Of a stretch of 64,000 nucleotides of DNA, positions 17,414 through 26,026 are shown in pieces. A program made the position numbers and the translations under genes. Position 1 is the stretch's first letter, and each line of letters begins with the position of its first letter. The notes beneath the pieces were generated by a model. The model saw nothing but the letters and a program-made list of their open reading frames with translations. It ran no database searches and was not told the DNA's origin. Source of the stretch: Dyadobacter sp. CY343 (GTDB lineage Bacteria; Bacteroidota; Bacteroidia; Cytophagales; Spirosomataceae); the NCBI RefSeq assembly GCF_021390335.1, contig NZ_JAJUXK010000005.1, positions 62,001 through 126,000 of the forward strand. Direction: 5' to 3'.

Positions 17414-18403
17414 ATGACCAAGATAGGATACCACGCTTCACACGAACAATTTTCACCATCTGAATTACTGCGATTTGCAAAAATGGCCGAGGAAAGCGGT
17501 TTTCGGGCCGCCATGAGTTCCGACCATTTGAATCCATGGAGCCGCGAACAGGGACATTCCGGGCATTGCTGGTCGTGGCTGGGTGCGGCGCTTCAAGCTA
17601 CGCACAGCATTCCATTCGGTTCGCTCAGTATTCCGGGCGGCTGGCGTTTTCATCCCGTTGTGGTGGCACACGCAGCGGCTACACTGGCACAGATGTCGCC
17701 CAACCGTTTTCAGTGGATCGCACTGGGAAGTGGCGAGGCGCTGAATGAAACGGTGGTATCGCCGGTTTGGCCTGATAAAAAAGAAAGAAATGAGCGGATT
17801 AAAGAGGCTGCTGATATTATCCGGGCATTGTGGCGCGGCGAAACGGTGACCAGCAAGGAAGGGTACCATTATACCGACGAGGCTAAAATATGGTCGCTGC
17901 CCGAAACGCCGCCGCAGATATTTGGTGCTGCGCTTACTACCCAAACCGCACACTGGATGGGCTCCTGGGCGGACGGATTGGTGACTGTTAACAAGTCCGT
18001 CGATGTATTGAAGCAGGTCATGCAGGCTTTCAACGAAGGCGGCGGGGCCGACAAACCTAAATATGTTCAGGTCCATATCAGCTGGGCGGACACGATGGAT
18101 ATTGCGCGGCAAAACGCTTTTGAACAATGGCGGGTTAATACACTAGCCCCTGAAAAATGCGCGAATTTCCGCAAGGTTGCCGATTTTGAAAATGCTACCA
18201 ACGATATGAAGCCCTCGGATATGGACGAGCACCTGCTGATTTCCGAGAAAGCAGAAGTTTATATCGACTATTTACAGCGCCTTTCCGATCTCGGTTTCGA
18301 TGGAATATTCGTACATAATGTGGGCCGCAACCAAGCAGAGTATATTGAGTTTTTTGGTAAAAATGTACTTCCCAAGTTAGCAGGAACCGCTATTGACCGG
18401 TAG
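17414..18403 (+). CDS. LLM-class flavin-dependent oxidoreductase (non-F420 type)
   Basis: The 329-residue protein begins MTKIGYHASHEQFSPSELLR and carries luciferase-like features: SSDHLNPWSREQGHSGHCWS (about 35-55), the GWRFHPVVVAHAAATLAQM helix and LGSGEALNE. This combination matches the LLM oxidoreductases related to F420-dependent glucose-6-phosphate dehydrogenase but assigned as FMN-using (TIGR03885-like). The substrate is unknown. I place the start at 17414, since the upstream in-frame extension to 17291 is Cys/Arg-rich and unlike the family. It is a single gene closed by a strong terminator. Confidence 0.88.
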   Translation: MTKIGYHASHEQFSPSELLRFAKMAEESGFRAAMSSDHLNPWSREQGHSGHCWSWLGAALQATHSIPFGSLSIPGGWRFHPVVVAHAAATLAQMSPNRFQWIALGSGEALNETVVSPVWPDKKERNERIKEAADIIRALWRGETVTSKEGYHYTDEAKIWSLPETPPQIFGAALTTQTAHWMGSWADGLVTVNKSVDVLKQVMQAFNEGGGADKPKYVQVHISWADTMDIARQNAFEQWRVNTLAPEKCANFRKVADFENATNDMKPSDMDEHLLISEKAEVYIDYLQRLSDLGFDGIFVHNVGRNQAEYIEFFGKNVLPKLAGTAIDR

Positions 18404-18412
18404 GCAGAATGG

Positions 18413-18461
18413 CCGGTGACACCCATTTAACGTTACCGTTAAATAAGTCACCGGCTTTTAT
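18413..18461 (+). terminator. Terminator with a nested inner palindrome
   Basis: CCGGTGAC (18413-18420) pairs with GTCACCGG (18447-18454), followed by CTTTTAT. Inside the loop ATTTAACG (18425-18432) pairs perfectly with CGTTAAAT (18437-18444), so two stacked stems form. Confidence 0.85.
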
Positions 18462-18620
18462 ATAGCTGACTATAAATAAGATATGATCCAACGGGTTTAA
18501 ATTAGACTACTGATCCATCCTTTTTTTGAATTTTTTTACTAGTACAGGTTTGAATGCTTGTTATCGGAAAGGATATTTTGAGAATTTTGCGCCAGTGTCA
18601 CCCCTTCTTTAAAAAGCCCC

Positions 18621-18974
18621 ATGAGTATACTCTACATCGATCATGAAGTTAATAATCTAAATTCCTTCAAGGCGGCATTCCGACGCGACGCGCAGATATT
18701 TCTTGCCGATTCAACCGTTGAGGGTTTTCGTATCCTGGAAGAAGAGGAAATTGATGTCATGTTTGCCGATCATCAAATGCCTGAAATGACGGGGCTCGAG
18801 TTTCTCCGGCTAGCCTCGGTCAAATACCCTTCCAGTGTGCGTGTGCTGATGACTGGCAATGCCTACACCGACGAAATTATGCTCGCAGCCAGTAAAGGGT
18901 ACTTTCACAGATATATCAATAAGCCCTGGGACGAGCAGGAGCTGCGCCACCTCTTCATACAGCCTGTGCAATAA
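18621..18974 (+). CDS. Single-domain response regulator
   Basis: The 117-residue protein is only a receiver domain: acidic pocket around Asp7, phospho-acceptor Asp50 in MFADHQMPEMTG, Thr78 in VLMTG, and Lys101 in INKPW. The INKPW ending is typical of receivers linked to HD-GYP or cyclic-di-GMP regulators. It has no output domain and no kinase next to it, so it may act as a phosphate relay or sink. The second acidic residue next to Asp7 is His8, where most receivers have an acidic residue, which could change metal binding. Confidence 0.9.
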   Translation: MSILYIDHEVNNLNSFKAAFRRDAQIFLADSTVEGFRILEEEEIDVMFADHQMPEMTGLEFLRLASVKYPSSVRVLMTGNAYTDEIMLAASKGYFHRYINKPWDEQELRHLFIQPVQ

Positions 18975-18996
18975 TCGGCGTTTTTTACTCGCCGAT
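18974..18996 (+). terminator. Hairpin at the stop codon of the receiver gene
   Basis: ATCGGCG (18974-18980) pairs with CGCCGAT (18990-18996) around a T-rich loop. It follows the stop codon directly. The T-tract is in the loop, so it is a weaker terminator candidate. Confidence 0.45.
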
Positions 18997-19002
18997 AAAA
19001 AA

Positions 19003-19024
19003 TTGCCAAAGCAACATTTGGCAA
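19003..19024 (-). terminator. Second hairpin before tldD, terminator-like on the minus strand
   Basis: TTGCCAAA (19003-19010) pairs with TTTGGCAA (19017-19024). On the minus strand it is followed by TTTTTTA; on the plus strand it is followed by a run of A. No minus-strand gene is seen that would use it. Confidence 0.35.
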
Positions 19025-19106
19025 AAAAATATATTCATTACATTGTGAAGCCTTTCCTGTACAAAATTATCCTTCATCTTTACCCGGAAAGGCCGAACTT
19101 TATCAA

Positions 19107-20750
19107 ATGAAACGAAGAGATTTCATGCAGATGTCCGGAATGGGAATCGGCGCTATGATGCTGCCCCAGATACCGGTTACAGGCAGCTCTATCAATGAAC
19201 TGCAACTCCTTGAACCCTGGATCGACGCTGCTGCGAAGAAGAAACTGACCGAAGTGGCGCTCAATGCGGCGAAAAGTAAGGGAGCTTCCTATACTGACGT
19301 TCGGATTGGAAGGTACCTGCAACAATATCTGTTCACGCGTGAAAAGCAGGTGCAGAATATCGTCAATGCAGAATCGTACGGGATCGGGATCCGCGTGATT
19401 GCAAATGGTACCTGGGGGTTTTCGGCCACCAGCGACGTTACCCCTGATGGAATCGCCAAATGCGCCGAAACGGCCGTGGCGATTGCAAAAGCCAATTCTA
19501 AATTTCAGAAAGAACCCGTTGAACTTGCGCTTCAAAAAGGAGTAGGGGACAAAACGTGGAAAACGCCCATTGTCAAAAATGCCTTTGAAATTCCGAGCCG
19601 GGAGAAAATCGATCTGTTGATGAATGTGAATGGGAAAGCGATGGAAAATGGCGCCAGTTTCGTAACCTCCAATCTCTTTTTCGTCAACGAGCAAAAGTAC
19701 TTCGCTTCCTCAGACGGTTCATTTATAGACCAGGATATTCACCGGATCTGGCCGACTTTCACGGTAACTGTGACAGATAAAGCCGCCGGGAAATTCAAAA
19801 CCCGCGACGCGATCAGCTCGCCGATGGGAATGGGCTACGAATACCTCGACGGAATTGCGTCAGAAAAAATCGCCGGGCCAAATGGGTTGGTGGGCTATCG
19901 CAATTCGTACGATATGGTGGAAGATGCGATCGTCGCAGCGAAACAGGCAAAGGAAAAAATGACTGCTAAGTCAGTACAGGCTGGCAAATACGATCTCGTT
20001 TTAGACCCAAATCACCTCGGACTGACCATTCACGAATCGGTAGGTCACCCGACCGAGCTGGACCGTGTGCTGGGCTATGAAGCCAATTACGCCGGGACAA
20101 GCTTTGCAACGCTGGATAAATGGCAATCGAAAAATTTCGCTTACGGAAGCAAGCTGGTCAATATAGTAGCGGATAAAACGCAGGCGCACACGCTTGGCGC
20201 GGTCGGCTTCGACGATGAAGGTGTGCCTTGCAAAGAGTGGGATATTATCAAAGACGGTATCCTGGTGAATTACCAGGCGATCCGCGATCAGGCAAAAATA
20301 ATAGGAGAAAAAGAGTCGCACGGATGCTGCTATGCGGATAACTGGTCTTCGGTACAGTTCCAGCGCATGCCGAATATCTCCCTGAAACCCGGCACTGAAA
20401 AGCGGAGTGTGATGGATATGATCAAAGGTGTGGAAAAGGGGATTTACATCATTGGCAGAGGTTCATATTCCATTGACCAGCAGCGTTATAACTTCCAGTT
20501 TGGAGGTCAGGTTTTTTACGAGATTAAAAATGGCGAACTCGCCGGAATGCTCGACGATGTCGCTTATCAATCCAATACCCAGGAATTCTGGAACTCCTGC
20601 ACCCAGCTCTGCGACAAAGACGATTACCGCACCTTCGGCTCATTTTTCGACGGAAAAGGACAACCCGGCCAGGTAAGCGCAGTCTCCCACGGCAGCTCCA
20701 CAACACGGTTTGACGGGGTGAATGTGATTAATACGGGGAGGAAGATATAG
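19107..20750 (+). CDS. tldD: TldD-type metalloprotease with twin-arginine-like leader (copy 1)
   Basis: The 547-residue protein has the TldD metal site: HESVGH at 309-314 (HExxxH), in LTIHESVGHPTELDR, and a downstream ESHGCCYADNWSS segment likely giving the third ligand. TldD and TldE form a heterodimer that degrades peptides in a narrow channel. Unlike E. coli TldD it starts MKRRDFMQMSGMGIGAMMLP, a KRRDF twin-arginine motif plus hydrophobic stretch, so export via Tat is likely. It is followed by its TldE partner after a repeat-filled gap of 147 nt, and a second TldD/TldE pair comes next. Confidence 0.92.
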   Translation: MKRRDFMQMSGMGIGAMMLPQIPVTGSSINELQLLEPWIDAAAKKKLTEVALNAAKSKGASYTDVRIGRYLQQYLFTREKQVQNIVNAESYGIGIRVIANGTWGFSATSDVTPDGIAKCAETAVAIAKANSKFQKEPVELALQKGVGDKTWKTPIVKNAFEIPSREKIDLLMNVNGKAMENGASFVTSNLFFVNEQKYFASSDGSFIDQDIHRIWPTFTVTVTDKAAGKFKTRDAISSPMGMGYEYLDGIASEKIAGPNGLVGYRNSYDMVEDAIVAAKQAKEKMTAKSVQAGKYDLVLDPNHLGLTIHESVGHPTELDRVLGYEANYAGTSFATLDKWQSKNFAYGSKLVNIVADKTQAHTLGAVGFDDEGVPCKEWDIIKDGILVNYQAIRDQAKIIGEKESHGCCYADNWSSVQFQRMPNISLKPGTEKRSVMDMIKGVEKGIYIIGRGSYSIDQQRYNFQFGGQVFYEIKNGELAGMLDDVAYQSNTQEFWNSCTQLCDKDDYRTFGSFFDGKGQPGQVSAVSHGSSTTRFDGVNVINTGRKI

Positions 20751-20784
20751 AGGGAGGAAGGAGGAAAGGGAGGAAGGAGGAAGG
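20751..20784 (+). repeat. Polypurine repeat (GGAGGAA/GGGAGGAA units)
   Basis: This run of AGGGAGGAAGGAGGAA-type units follows the tldD stop codon directly. Similar octamer purine repeats occur at 25863-25916. Confidence 0.7.
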
Positions 20785-20785
20785 T

Positions 20786-20850
20786 ACCCCCAACCCCCTG
20801 GGAGGGGGCTAACGGAAAATGCAAAAGCCCCCTCCCAGGGGGTTGGGGGT
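20786..20850. repeat. Perfect 25-bp inverted repeat, GC-rich
   Basis: The left arm (20786-20810) and right arm (20826-20850) are perfect reverse complements around a 15-nt loop. Each arm is itself palindromic around CCCCCTGGGAGGGGG. Related CCCCCTG...AGGGGG units make up the array at 27000-27206. It probably folds as a large hairpin in the transcript between tldD and tldE, like REP elements. Confidence 0.85.
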
Positions 20851-20897
20851 GAACCCAGCAAGTTGATTTTTTCTACAATCTGCCAACGCTATTAATT

Positions 20898-22214
20898 ATG
20901 GCTATTTTATCAAGAGAAGAAGCAAAGAAAATTATAGATAAGGTCCTGGCGTTTTCGAAGGCTGACGAGGTCAGTGTCGGGCTGTCGGGTGATAGGACGG
21001 GGAATATAAGGTATGCTAGGAATTCGGTTTCTACGAGTGGGGAAACTTCGGATCTTTCACTTTCGGTGACTTCTGTTTACGGGAAAAAATCGGGCACGGC
21101 TACCATCAACGAGTTTGACGATGCGTCGCTGGAAAAAACGGTGCGTCGTGCCGAGGAGATAGCGAAACTGGCACCCGATAATCCTGAATATGTGCCGATG
21201 CTGGGCGCCCAGCAATATGCAGAAGGCAAAGCATTTGCGCAAAGCACAGCTGACATTAACCCGGAATACCGCGCCCAGGCCGCATTCAACAGCATTGATC
21301 CATGCGTGAAAAAGAACCTGACGGCGGCTGGCTACATGGAAGATAGCGCGGGTTTTTCAGCAATAGGAAATAATAAGGGCCTTTTTGGATACAACAAAAG
21401 TACGTCGGTAGACTTTTCAATCACTGTCCGAACAGCTGATGGAAAAGGGTCGGGTTACGTAACCCGCGATTTCAATGATGCTTCCAAACTAAATACCTCG
21501 GCGGCTACCGAGATCGCGATGCAGAAAGCGCTGGCCTCTGCCAATACCAAAGCATTGGAGCCGGGGAAATACACGGTAATCTTAGAGCCCACCGCCGCGG
21601 CTGACCTGCTGCTCAATATGATGCGCAGTATGGACGCGCGAAGTGCAGACGAGGGAAGAAGTTTTTTAGGTAAAAAAGGAGGCGGAACCCGGCTGGGCGA
21701 AAAGCTTTTCGACGAACGCATTACCATTTACTCTGACCCAATGAATGCCGAAATTCCTGGCGCACCTTACAGCTTCGACGGAAGGCCGCAGGAAAAGGTG
21801 GTTTGGATTGACAAAGGAGTTGTGAAAAATATGTCATATTCCCGTTTCTGGGCTGAGAAACAAGGTGTTAAAGCCACCCCGCCGGCAGGAGGTTTTATTT
21901 TCGAAGGTGGAAACGAATCGATTGCGGATTTGATAAAAGGAACAGAAAAAGGCATTCTGGTAACCCGGTTCTGGTATATCCGGGCTGTGGATCCGCAAAC
22001 TTTGCTATATACCGGTCTCACCCGCGACGGGACATTTTATATCGAAAACGGGCAGATCAAATATCCGGTCAAAAACTTCCGCTTTAATGAAAGTCCGGTG
22101 ATTATGCTGAACAATGTAGAGGCGATCGGAAAGCCGGTGCGCGCGAGTGGAAGCCTCGTACCTCCGCTGAAAATCAGGGACTTTACATTTACAAGCTTGT
22201 CCGACGCAGTGTAG
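20898..22214 (+). CDS. tldE: TldE/PmbA-type partner protein (copy 1)
   Basis: The 438-residue protein starts MAILSREEAKKIIDKVLAFS and has the TldE pattern: DRTGNIRYARNSVSTSGETS near 35, LEPTAAADLLLNMM near 230, and the C-terminal DGTFYIENGQIKYPVKNFRF. It lacks the HExxxH motif, as expected for TldE. There is no signal peptide, in contrast to the twin-arginine leader of the TldD next to it. It should form the heterodimer with TldD copy 1, if both reach the same compartment. Confidence 0.9.
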   Translation: MAILSREEAKKIIDKVLAFSKADEVSVGLSGDRTGNIRYARNSVSTSGETSDLSLSVTSVYGKKSGTATINEFDDASLEKTVRRAEEIAKLAPDNPEYVPMLGAQQYAEGKAFAQSTADINPEYRAQAAFNSIDPCVKKNLTAAGYMEDSAGFSAIGNNKGLFGYNKSTSVDFSITVRTADGKGSGYVTRDFNDASKLNTSAATEIAMQKALASANTKALEPGKYTVILEPTAAADLLLNMMRSMDARSADEGRSFLGKKGGGTRLGEKLFDERITIYSDPMNAEIPGAPYSFDGRPQEKVVWIDKGVVKNMSYSRFWAEKQGVKATPPAGGFIFEGGNESIADLIKGTEKGILVTRFWYIRAVDPQTLLYTGLTRDGTFYIENGQIKYPVKNFRFNESPVIMLNNVEAIGKPVRASGSLVPPLKIRDFTFTSLSDAV

Positions 22215-22254
22215 AATTGCATTCATGAGTCACTATTAGCAAACAATACATACC

Positions 22255-23892
22255 TTGAAAAGACGAGATTTCATTCAAATGGCTGGGTTAGGGACCGGAG
22301 CGTTCATGTTACCCGGCCTGGCAATGGGCAGAAACGTATCCCCGGAAGCATTTCTGGAACCGGGCGCCGACGTGGCTGTCAAGAAAAGGCTGGCCGACGC
22401 GGCACTGAATGCGGCTAAATCGAAAGGCGCTTCTTATGCCGATGTCCGCATTGGCCGGTACCTCAATCAATATGTGGTGACGCGGGAAGATAAAGTCCAG
22501 AATATCGTCAATACGGAATCTTACGGGGTAGGTGTGCGCGTGATCGCTAATGGTTGCTGGGGTTTTGCGGCGGTAGTGGATGTGAACAACGAAGCGCAAA
22601 TGGCAAAAGCGGCCGAAGATGCCGTCGCAATCGCGAAAGCCAATTCCAGACTGATGAAAGAACCCGTTCAGCTCGCTCCGCAGAAGGGTTTTGGTGAAGT
22701 AAGCTGGAAAGCGCCCATCAAGAAAAACGGTTTTGAGGTACCTATTAAAGAAAAGGTAGATCTGCTGCTGTCTGTGAACGACGCGGCGATGAAAAATGGC
22801 GCCAATTATGTGAATTCGGTGCTTTTTTTAGTAAACGAACAAAAATATTTTGCGTCTACGGACGGATCTTATATTGATCAGGACGTCCACAGGATCTGGC
22901 CGATATTCAATATCACAAGCATTGACCCGAAAAGTGGAAAATTTGAGACCAGGAATGCGCTAAGTTCCCCAATGGGAATGGGTTACGACTATCTGCAGTC
23001 CAACCCAGCCGACAAAGTAACTGGCATTACAACCCGTTATAATATGGGTTATGATATGCTGGAAGATGCCACCGCGGCGGCAAAACAGGCCAAGGAAAAA
23101 CTGACGGCCAAGTCGGTTGAGGCGGGCAAATATGATTTGATTCTCGATCCCTCACATTTGTGGCTGACCATTCACGAATCGGTTGGTCACCCGCTGGAAC
23201 TGGATCGCGTACTCGGCTACGAGGCCAATTTTGCAGGTACTTCCTTCGCGACGCTCGACAAATGGCAATCCAAAAACTTCCAATACGGCAGCAAGCAGGT
23301 TAACCTGATCGCCGACAAATTGCAGGTAGGTTCACTGGGTGCGGTAGGTTGGGATGATGAGGGTGTAAATACTAAGAAATGGGATCTGGTGAAGGATGGC
23401 GTGCTCGTCAATTATCAGGCTATCCGCGATCAGGCGCATATAATTGGTGAAAAAGAATCGCACGGCTGCTGCTATGCAGATAGCTGGAGTTCTGTCCAAT
23501 TCCAAAGAATGCCGAACGTTTCGCTCGCAGCCGGAAAAGCGCCACTGTCGGTGGATGAAATGATTAAAGATGTCAAAAAAGGCATTTATATCATTGGTGA
23601 CGGATCGTTTTCGATCGATCAGCAGCGTTATAATTTCCAGTTCGGCGGTCAGCTTTTTTACGAAATTAAGGATGGTAAAATCGTCGGGATGCTGAAAGAT
23701 GTGGCTTATCAGTCCAATACGCAGGAATTCTGGAATTCCTGTGTGCAGGTTTGTGATGAAAAGGATTATCGTTTGGGAGGCTCTTTCTTTGATGGAAAAG
23801 GCCAGCCGTCGCAGTCCAGCGCGGTTTCGCACGGAAGTTCGACAGCGCGTTTCAATGGAGTCAATGTGATCAATACTGCCAGAAAAATATAA
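22255..23892 (+). CDS. tldD: TldD-type metalloprotease with twin-arginine-like leader (copy 2)
   Basis: The 545-residue protein is a close paralogue of the first TldD, sharing long blocks such as ALNAAKSKGASY and TIHESVGHPLELDR. The start codon is TTG at 22255: this alone restores the (M)KRRDFIQMAG leader that aligns with MKRRDFMQMSG in copy 1, and no ATG precedes it in frame. HESVGH and SHGCCYADSWSS are kept, so it should be active. It starts 40 nt after TldE copy 1 and precedes TldE copy 2 by 11 nt. Confidence 0.91.
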   Translation: MKRRDFIQMAGLGTGAFMLPGLAMGRNVSPEAFLEPGADVAVKKRLADAALNAAKSKGASYADVRIGRYLNQYVVTREDKVQNIVNTESYGVGVRVIANGCWGFAAVVDVNNEAQMAKAAEDAVAIAKANSRLMKEPVQLAPQKGFGEVSWKAPIKKNGFEVPIKEKVDLLLSVNDAAMKNGANYVNSVLFLVNEQKYFASTDGSYIDQDVHRIWPIFNITSIDPKSGKFETRNALSSPMGMGYDYLQSNPADKVTGITTRYNMGYDMLEDATAAAKQAKEKLTAKSVEAGKYDLILDPSHLWLTIHESVGHPLELDRVLGYEANFAGTSFATLDKWQSKNFQYGSKQVNLIADKLQVGSLGAVGWDDEGVNTKKWDLVKDGVLVNYQAIRDQAHIIGEKESHGCCYADSWSSVQFQRMPNVSLAAGKAPLSVDEMIKDVKKGIYIIGDGSFSIDQQRYNFQFGGQLFYEIKDGKIVGMLKDVAYQSNTQEFWNSCVQVCDEKDYRLGGSFFDGKGQPSQSSAVSHGSSTARFNGVNVINTARKI

Positions 23893-23903
23893 CCGTTTCA
23901 GCC

Positions 23904-25241
23904 ATGTCAATCATTTTATCGGAATCAGAAGCAAAGGCATTATTGCAAAAAGTGCTGAGTTACTCCAAAGCGGATGAATGCGAAGTGAATATTCTCGGGG
24001 AGGAAAGGGGCAACATTCGCTACGCAAGAAACGAAGTGTCCACCAGCGGCTCGCTGATCAACCAGAATTTATCCGTACAATCCGCATTTGGTAAGAAAGT
24101 TGGGGTTGCCACAATCGACGAATTCAGCGACGAATCCCTGCAAAAAGTAGTGAGAAGATCCGAAGAGCTCGCGCAGCTGGCTCCTGAAAATCCGGAATAT
24201 ATCAGTGTACTCGAACCGCAGACTTATCAGAAAAGTCAGGGGTATTTTGAATCAACCGCCGCGATCAATGCAAATTTCCGGGCCAGTGCGGTAGGTAACA
24301 GCCTCGATATCACCCGCTCTGAAAACCTGACGGCAGCCGGTTTCCTGGATAATCAGAAAGGTTATTCCGCGATGATGAATTCGAAAGGATTATTTGCCTA
24401 TTACCCAAGTACCGGCGTCAATTTTTCACTCACTGTCAGAACACCTGACGGAACAGGCTCGGGTTATGTAGCAAGAGGTTATAGTGATGCAAAAAAGCTG
24501 GACACAACTGCTGCGACTAAAATTGCAGTACAAAAATCGAAAGGCTCGGTGGGCGCAAAGGCTTTGGAGCCAGGCAAATACACGGTAATCCTGGAACCGA
24601 CGGCGGCTGCCGTTTTATTGGAGAATATCTTTTTCAATTTCGATGCGAGAAGTGCTGACGAAGGCAGGTCGTTTCTGAGCAAGCCCGGCGGCAAGACCAA
24701 ACTGAACGAAAAGATCGTCGACGAAAGGGTTAATATCTATTCCGATCCATCGCATCCGGATTTGCCCGGTTCACCGTGGTCGGGCGAGGGGTTACCTATT
24801 AACAAGATGAACTGGATCGAGAAGGGAGTGGTCAAAAATATGGTCTATTCGCGCTATTGGGCGCAAAAGAACAATGTAAAGCCCGTTCCTTTTCCGAGCA
24901 ATGTAATTATGGAAGGCGGCACGGCTACGATGGAGGAAATGATCAAATCGACGAAGCAAGGTATTCTGGTTACAAAGCTCTGGTATATTCGTGAAGTGGA
25001 CCCGCAAACTTTACTGTTGACAGGACTTACCCGCGACGGTACCTTTTATATTGAAAACGGGGTGATCAAACATCCGGTCAAGAACTTCCGTTTTAATGAA
25101 AGTCCTGTGATCATGCTGAACAACCTGGAAACCCTGGGCAAAGCAGAACGGGTGGTGAGTACCGAATCCGAGCGGAACTACCTGATACCACCTATGAAGA
25201 TCAGGGAATTTACATTTTCATCACTTTCGGACGCGGTTTAA
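23904..25241 (+). CDS. tldE: TldE/PmbA-type partner protein (copy 2)
   Basis: The 445-residue protein begins MSIILSESEAKALLQKVLSY and shares with copy 1 the RGNIRYARNEVSTSG block, LEPTAAAVLLENIF, and the ending PPMKIREFTFSSLSDAV. It has no metal motif and no signal peptide. The two TldD/E pairs clearly arose by tandem duplication of a tldD-tldE unit. The stop codon is 3 nt before the DUF4159 start. Confidence 0.9.
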   Translation: MSIILSESEAKALLQKVLSYSKADECEVNILGEERGNIRYARNEVSTSGSLINQNLSVQSAFGKKVGVATIDEFSDESLQKVVRRSEELAQLAPENPEYISVLEPQTYQKSQGYFESTAAINANFRASAVGNSLDITRSENLTAAGFLDNQKGYSAMMNSKGLFAYYPSTGVNFSLTVRTPDGTGSGYVARGYSDAKKLDTTAATKIAVQKSKGSVGAKALEPGKYTVILEPTAAAVLLENIFFNFDARSADEGRSFLSKPGGKTKLNEKIVDERVNIYSDPSHPDLPGSPWSGEGLPINKMNWIEKGVVKNMVYSRYWAQKNNVKPVPFPSNVIMEGGTATMEEMIKSTKQGILVTKLWYIREVDPQTLLLTGLTRDGTFYIENGVIKHPVKNFRFNESPVIMLNNLETLGKAERVVSTESERNYLIPPMKIREFTFSSLSDAV

Positions 25242-25244
25242 GTA

Positions 25245-25862
25245 TTGAAGCCTTTCTTTTTCACACGTATTCAATACACTTCGGGAAACTGGGATACCGA
25301 CCAGCGAATGCCTTCCAACCTGTTGCATTCGCTGGTTGAATATACCACGATACCTATCGACGAAAAAGAAAAGATTGTACAACTCAATGGTAATGAAATA
25401 TTTAAAAGTCCATTCTGTTACCTGAGCGGGCACAAACTGGTAGAGTTCTCGGCCCAGGAGCGCGACCATTTCCGGCGCTATGTGCAAAACGGCGGCTTCG
25501 TGTTCGTCGACGACTGCAACCACGATATTGACGGGCTTTTTGCTAAATCCTTTGAGCAGGAAATGGAGCGGACGTTCGGGCCGAAAGTTTTACAGAAAAT
25601 TCCGAACAACCACCCTATTTACTCCGCCTTCTTCAAATTCGAAGACGGCCCCCCAACCACCTCATTCGAACTAAACGGCTGGGGCGACGACCTGGTACAC
25701 GATTACCTCAAAGCAATCACCATCAACGGCCGAATCGGTGTACTGTACAGCAACAAAGATTACGGCTGCGAATGGGATTACGATTTCCGGAACAAACGTT
25801 TTCTGGCTGTTGATAATACGAGGTTTGGGGTGAATATTGTGGTTTATGCTTTGATGGGTTGA
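25245..25862 (+). CDS. DUF4159 protein
   Basis: The 205-residue protein begins at TTG 25245, 3 nt after the tldE stop: (M)[20 protein letters not shown]. It contains the DUF4159 features [20 protein letters not shown] and [20 protein letters not shown]. In many bacteria DUF4159 is fused to or encoded beside BatA, DUF58 and MoxR proteins, as here. It is thought to adopt a glutamine-amidotransferase-like fold; no reaction is known. The tight spacing shows that the tldDE genes and the MoxR cluster form one operon. Confidence 0.88.
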   Translation: MKPFFFTRIQYTSGNWDTDQRMPSNLLHSLVEYTTIPIDEKEKIVQLNGNEIFKSPFCYLSGHKLVEFSAQERDHFRRYVQNGGFVFVDDCNHDIDGLFAKSFEQEMERTFGPKVLQKIPNNHPIYSAFFKFEDGPPTTSFELNGWGDDLVHDYLKAITINGRIGVLYSNKDYGCEWDYDFRNKRFLAVDNTRFGVNIVVYALMG

Positions 25863-25916
25863 AAGGGAGGAAGGGAGGAAGGGAGGAAGGGAGGAAGGGA
25901 GGAAGGGAGGAAAGGG
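25863..25916 (+). repeat. Octamer polypurine microsatellite (GGAAGGGA)n
   Basis: About six tandem copies of an 8-bp purine unit start directly after the DUF4159 stop codon. It lies in a frame that stays open into moxR from a TTG at 25859. Confidence 0.85.
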
Positions 25917-25936
25917 TTTTGTCTTTGCCGATTTTG

Positions 25937-26019
25937 TCATTCAATCATTCAATCATTCAGTCATTCATTCACTCATTCACTAATTCAAAATTCACTCATT
26001 CACTCATTCACTCATTCAA
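25937..26019 (+). repeat. Octamer microsatellite (TCATTCAA/TCATTCAC)n
   Basis: About ten imperfect copies of TCATTCAW/TCATTCAC lie just before moxR. The reverse complement of the same octamer (GAATGATT/GAATGAGT) occurs between two sulfatase genes at 57262-57329. Confidence 0.85.
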
Positions 26020-26026
26020 AATTAAC

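Noticed and set aside
20786-20850. Possible terminal inverted repeat of an insertion sequence
   Set aside because: The arms are only 15 nt apart and enclose no gene, and no target-site duplication is visible.
25937-26019. Possible CRISPR array
   Set aside because: The unit is 8 bp, contiguous and without spacers, so it is a microsatellite.
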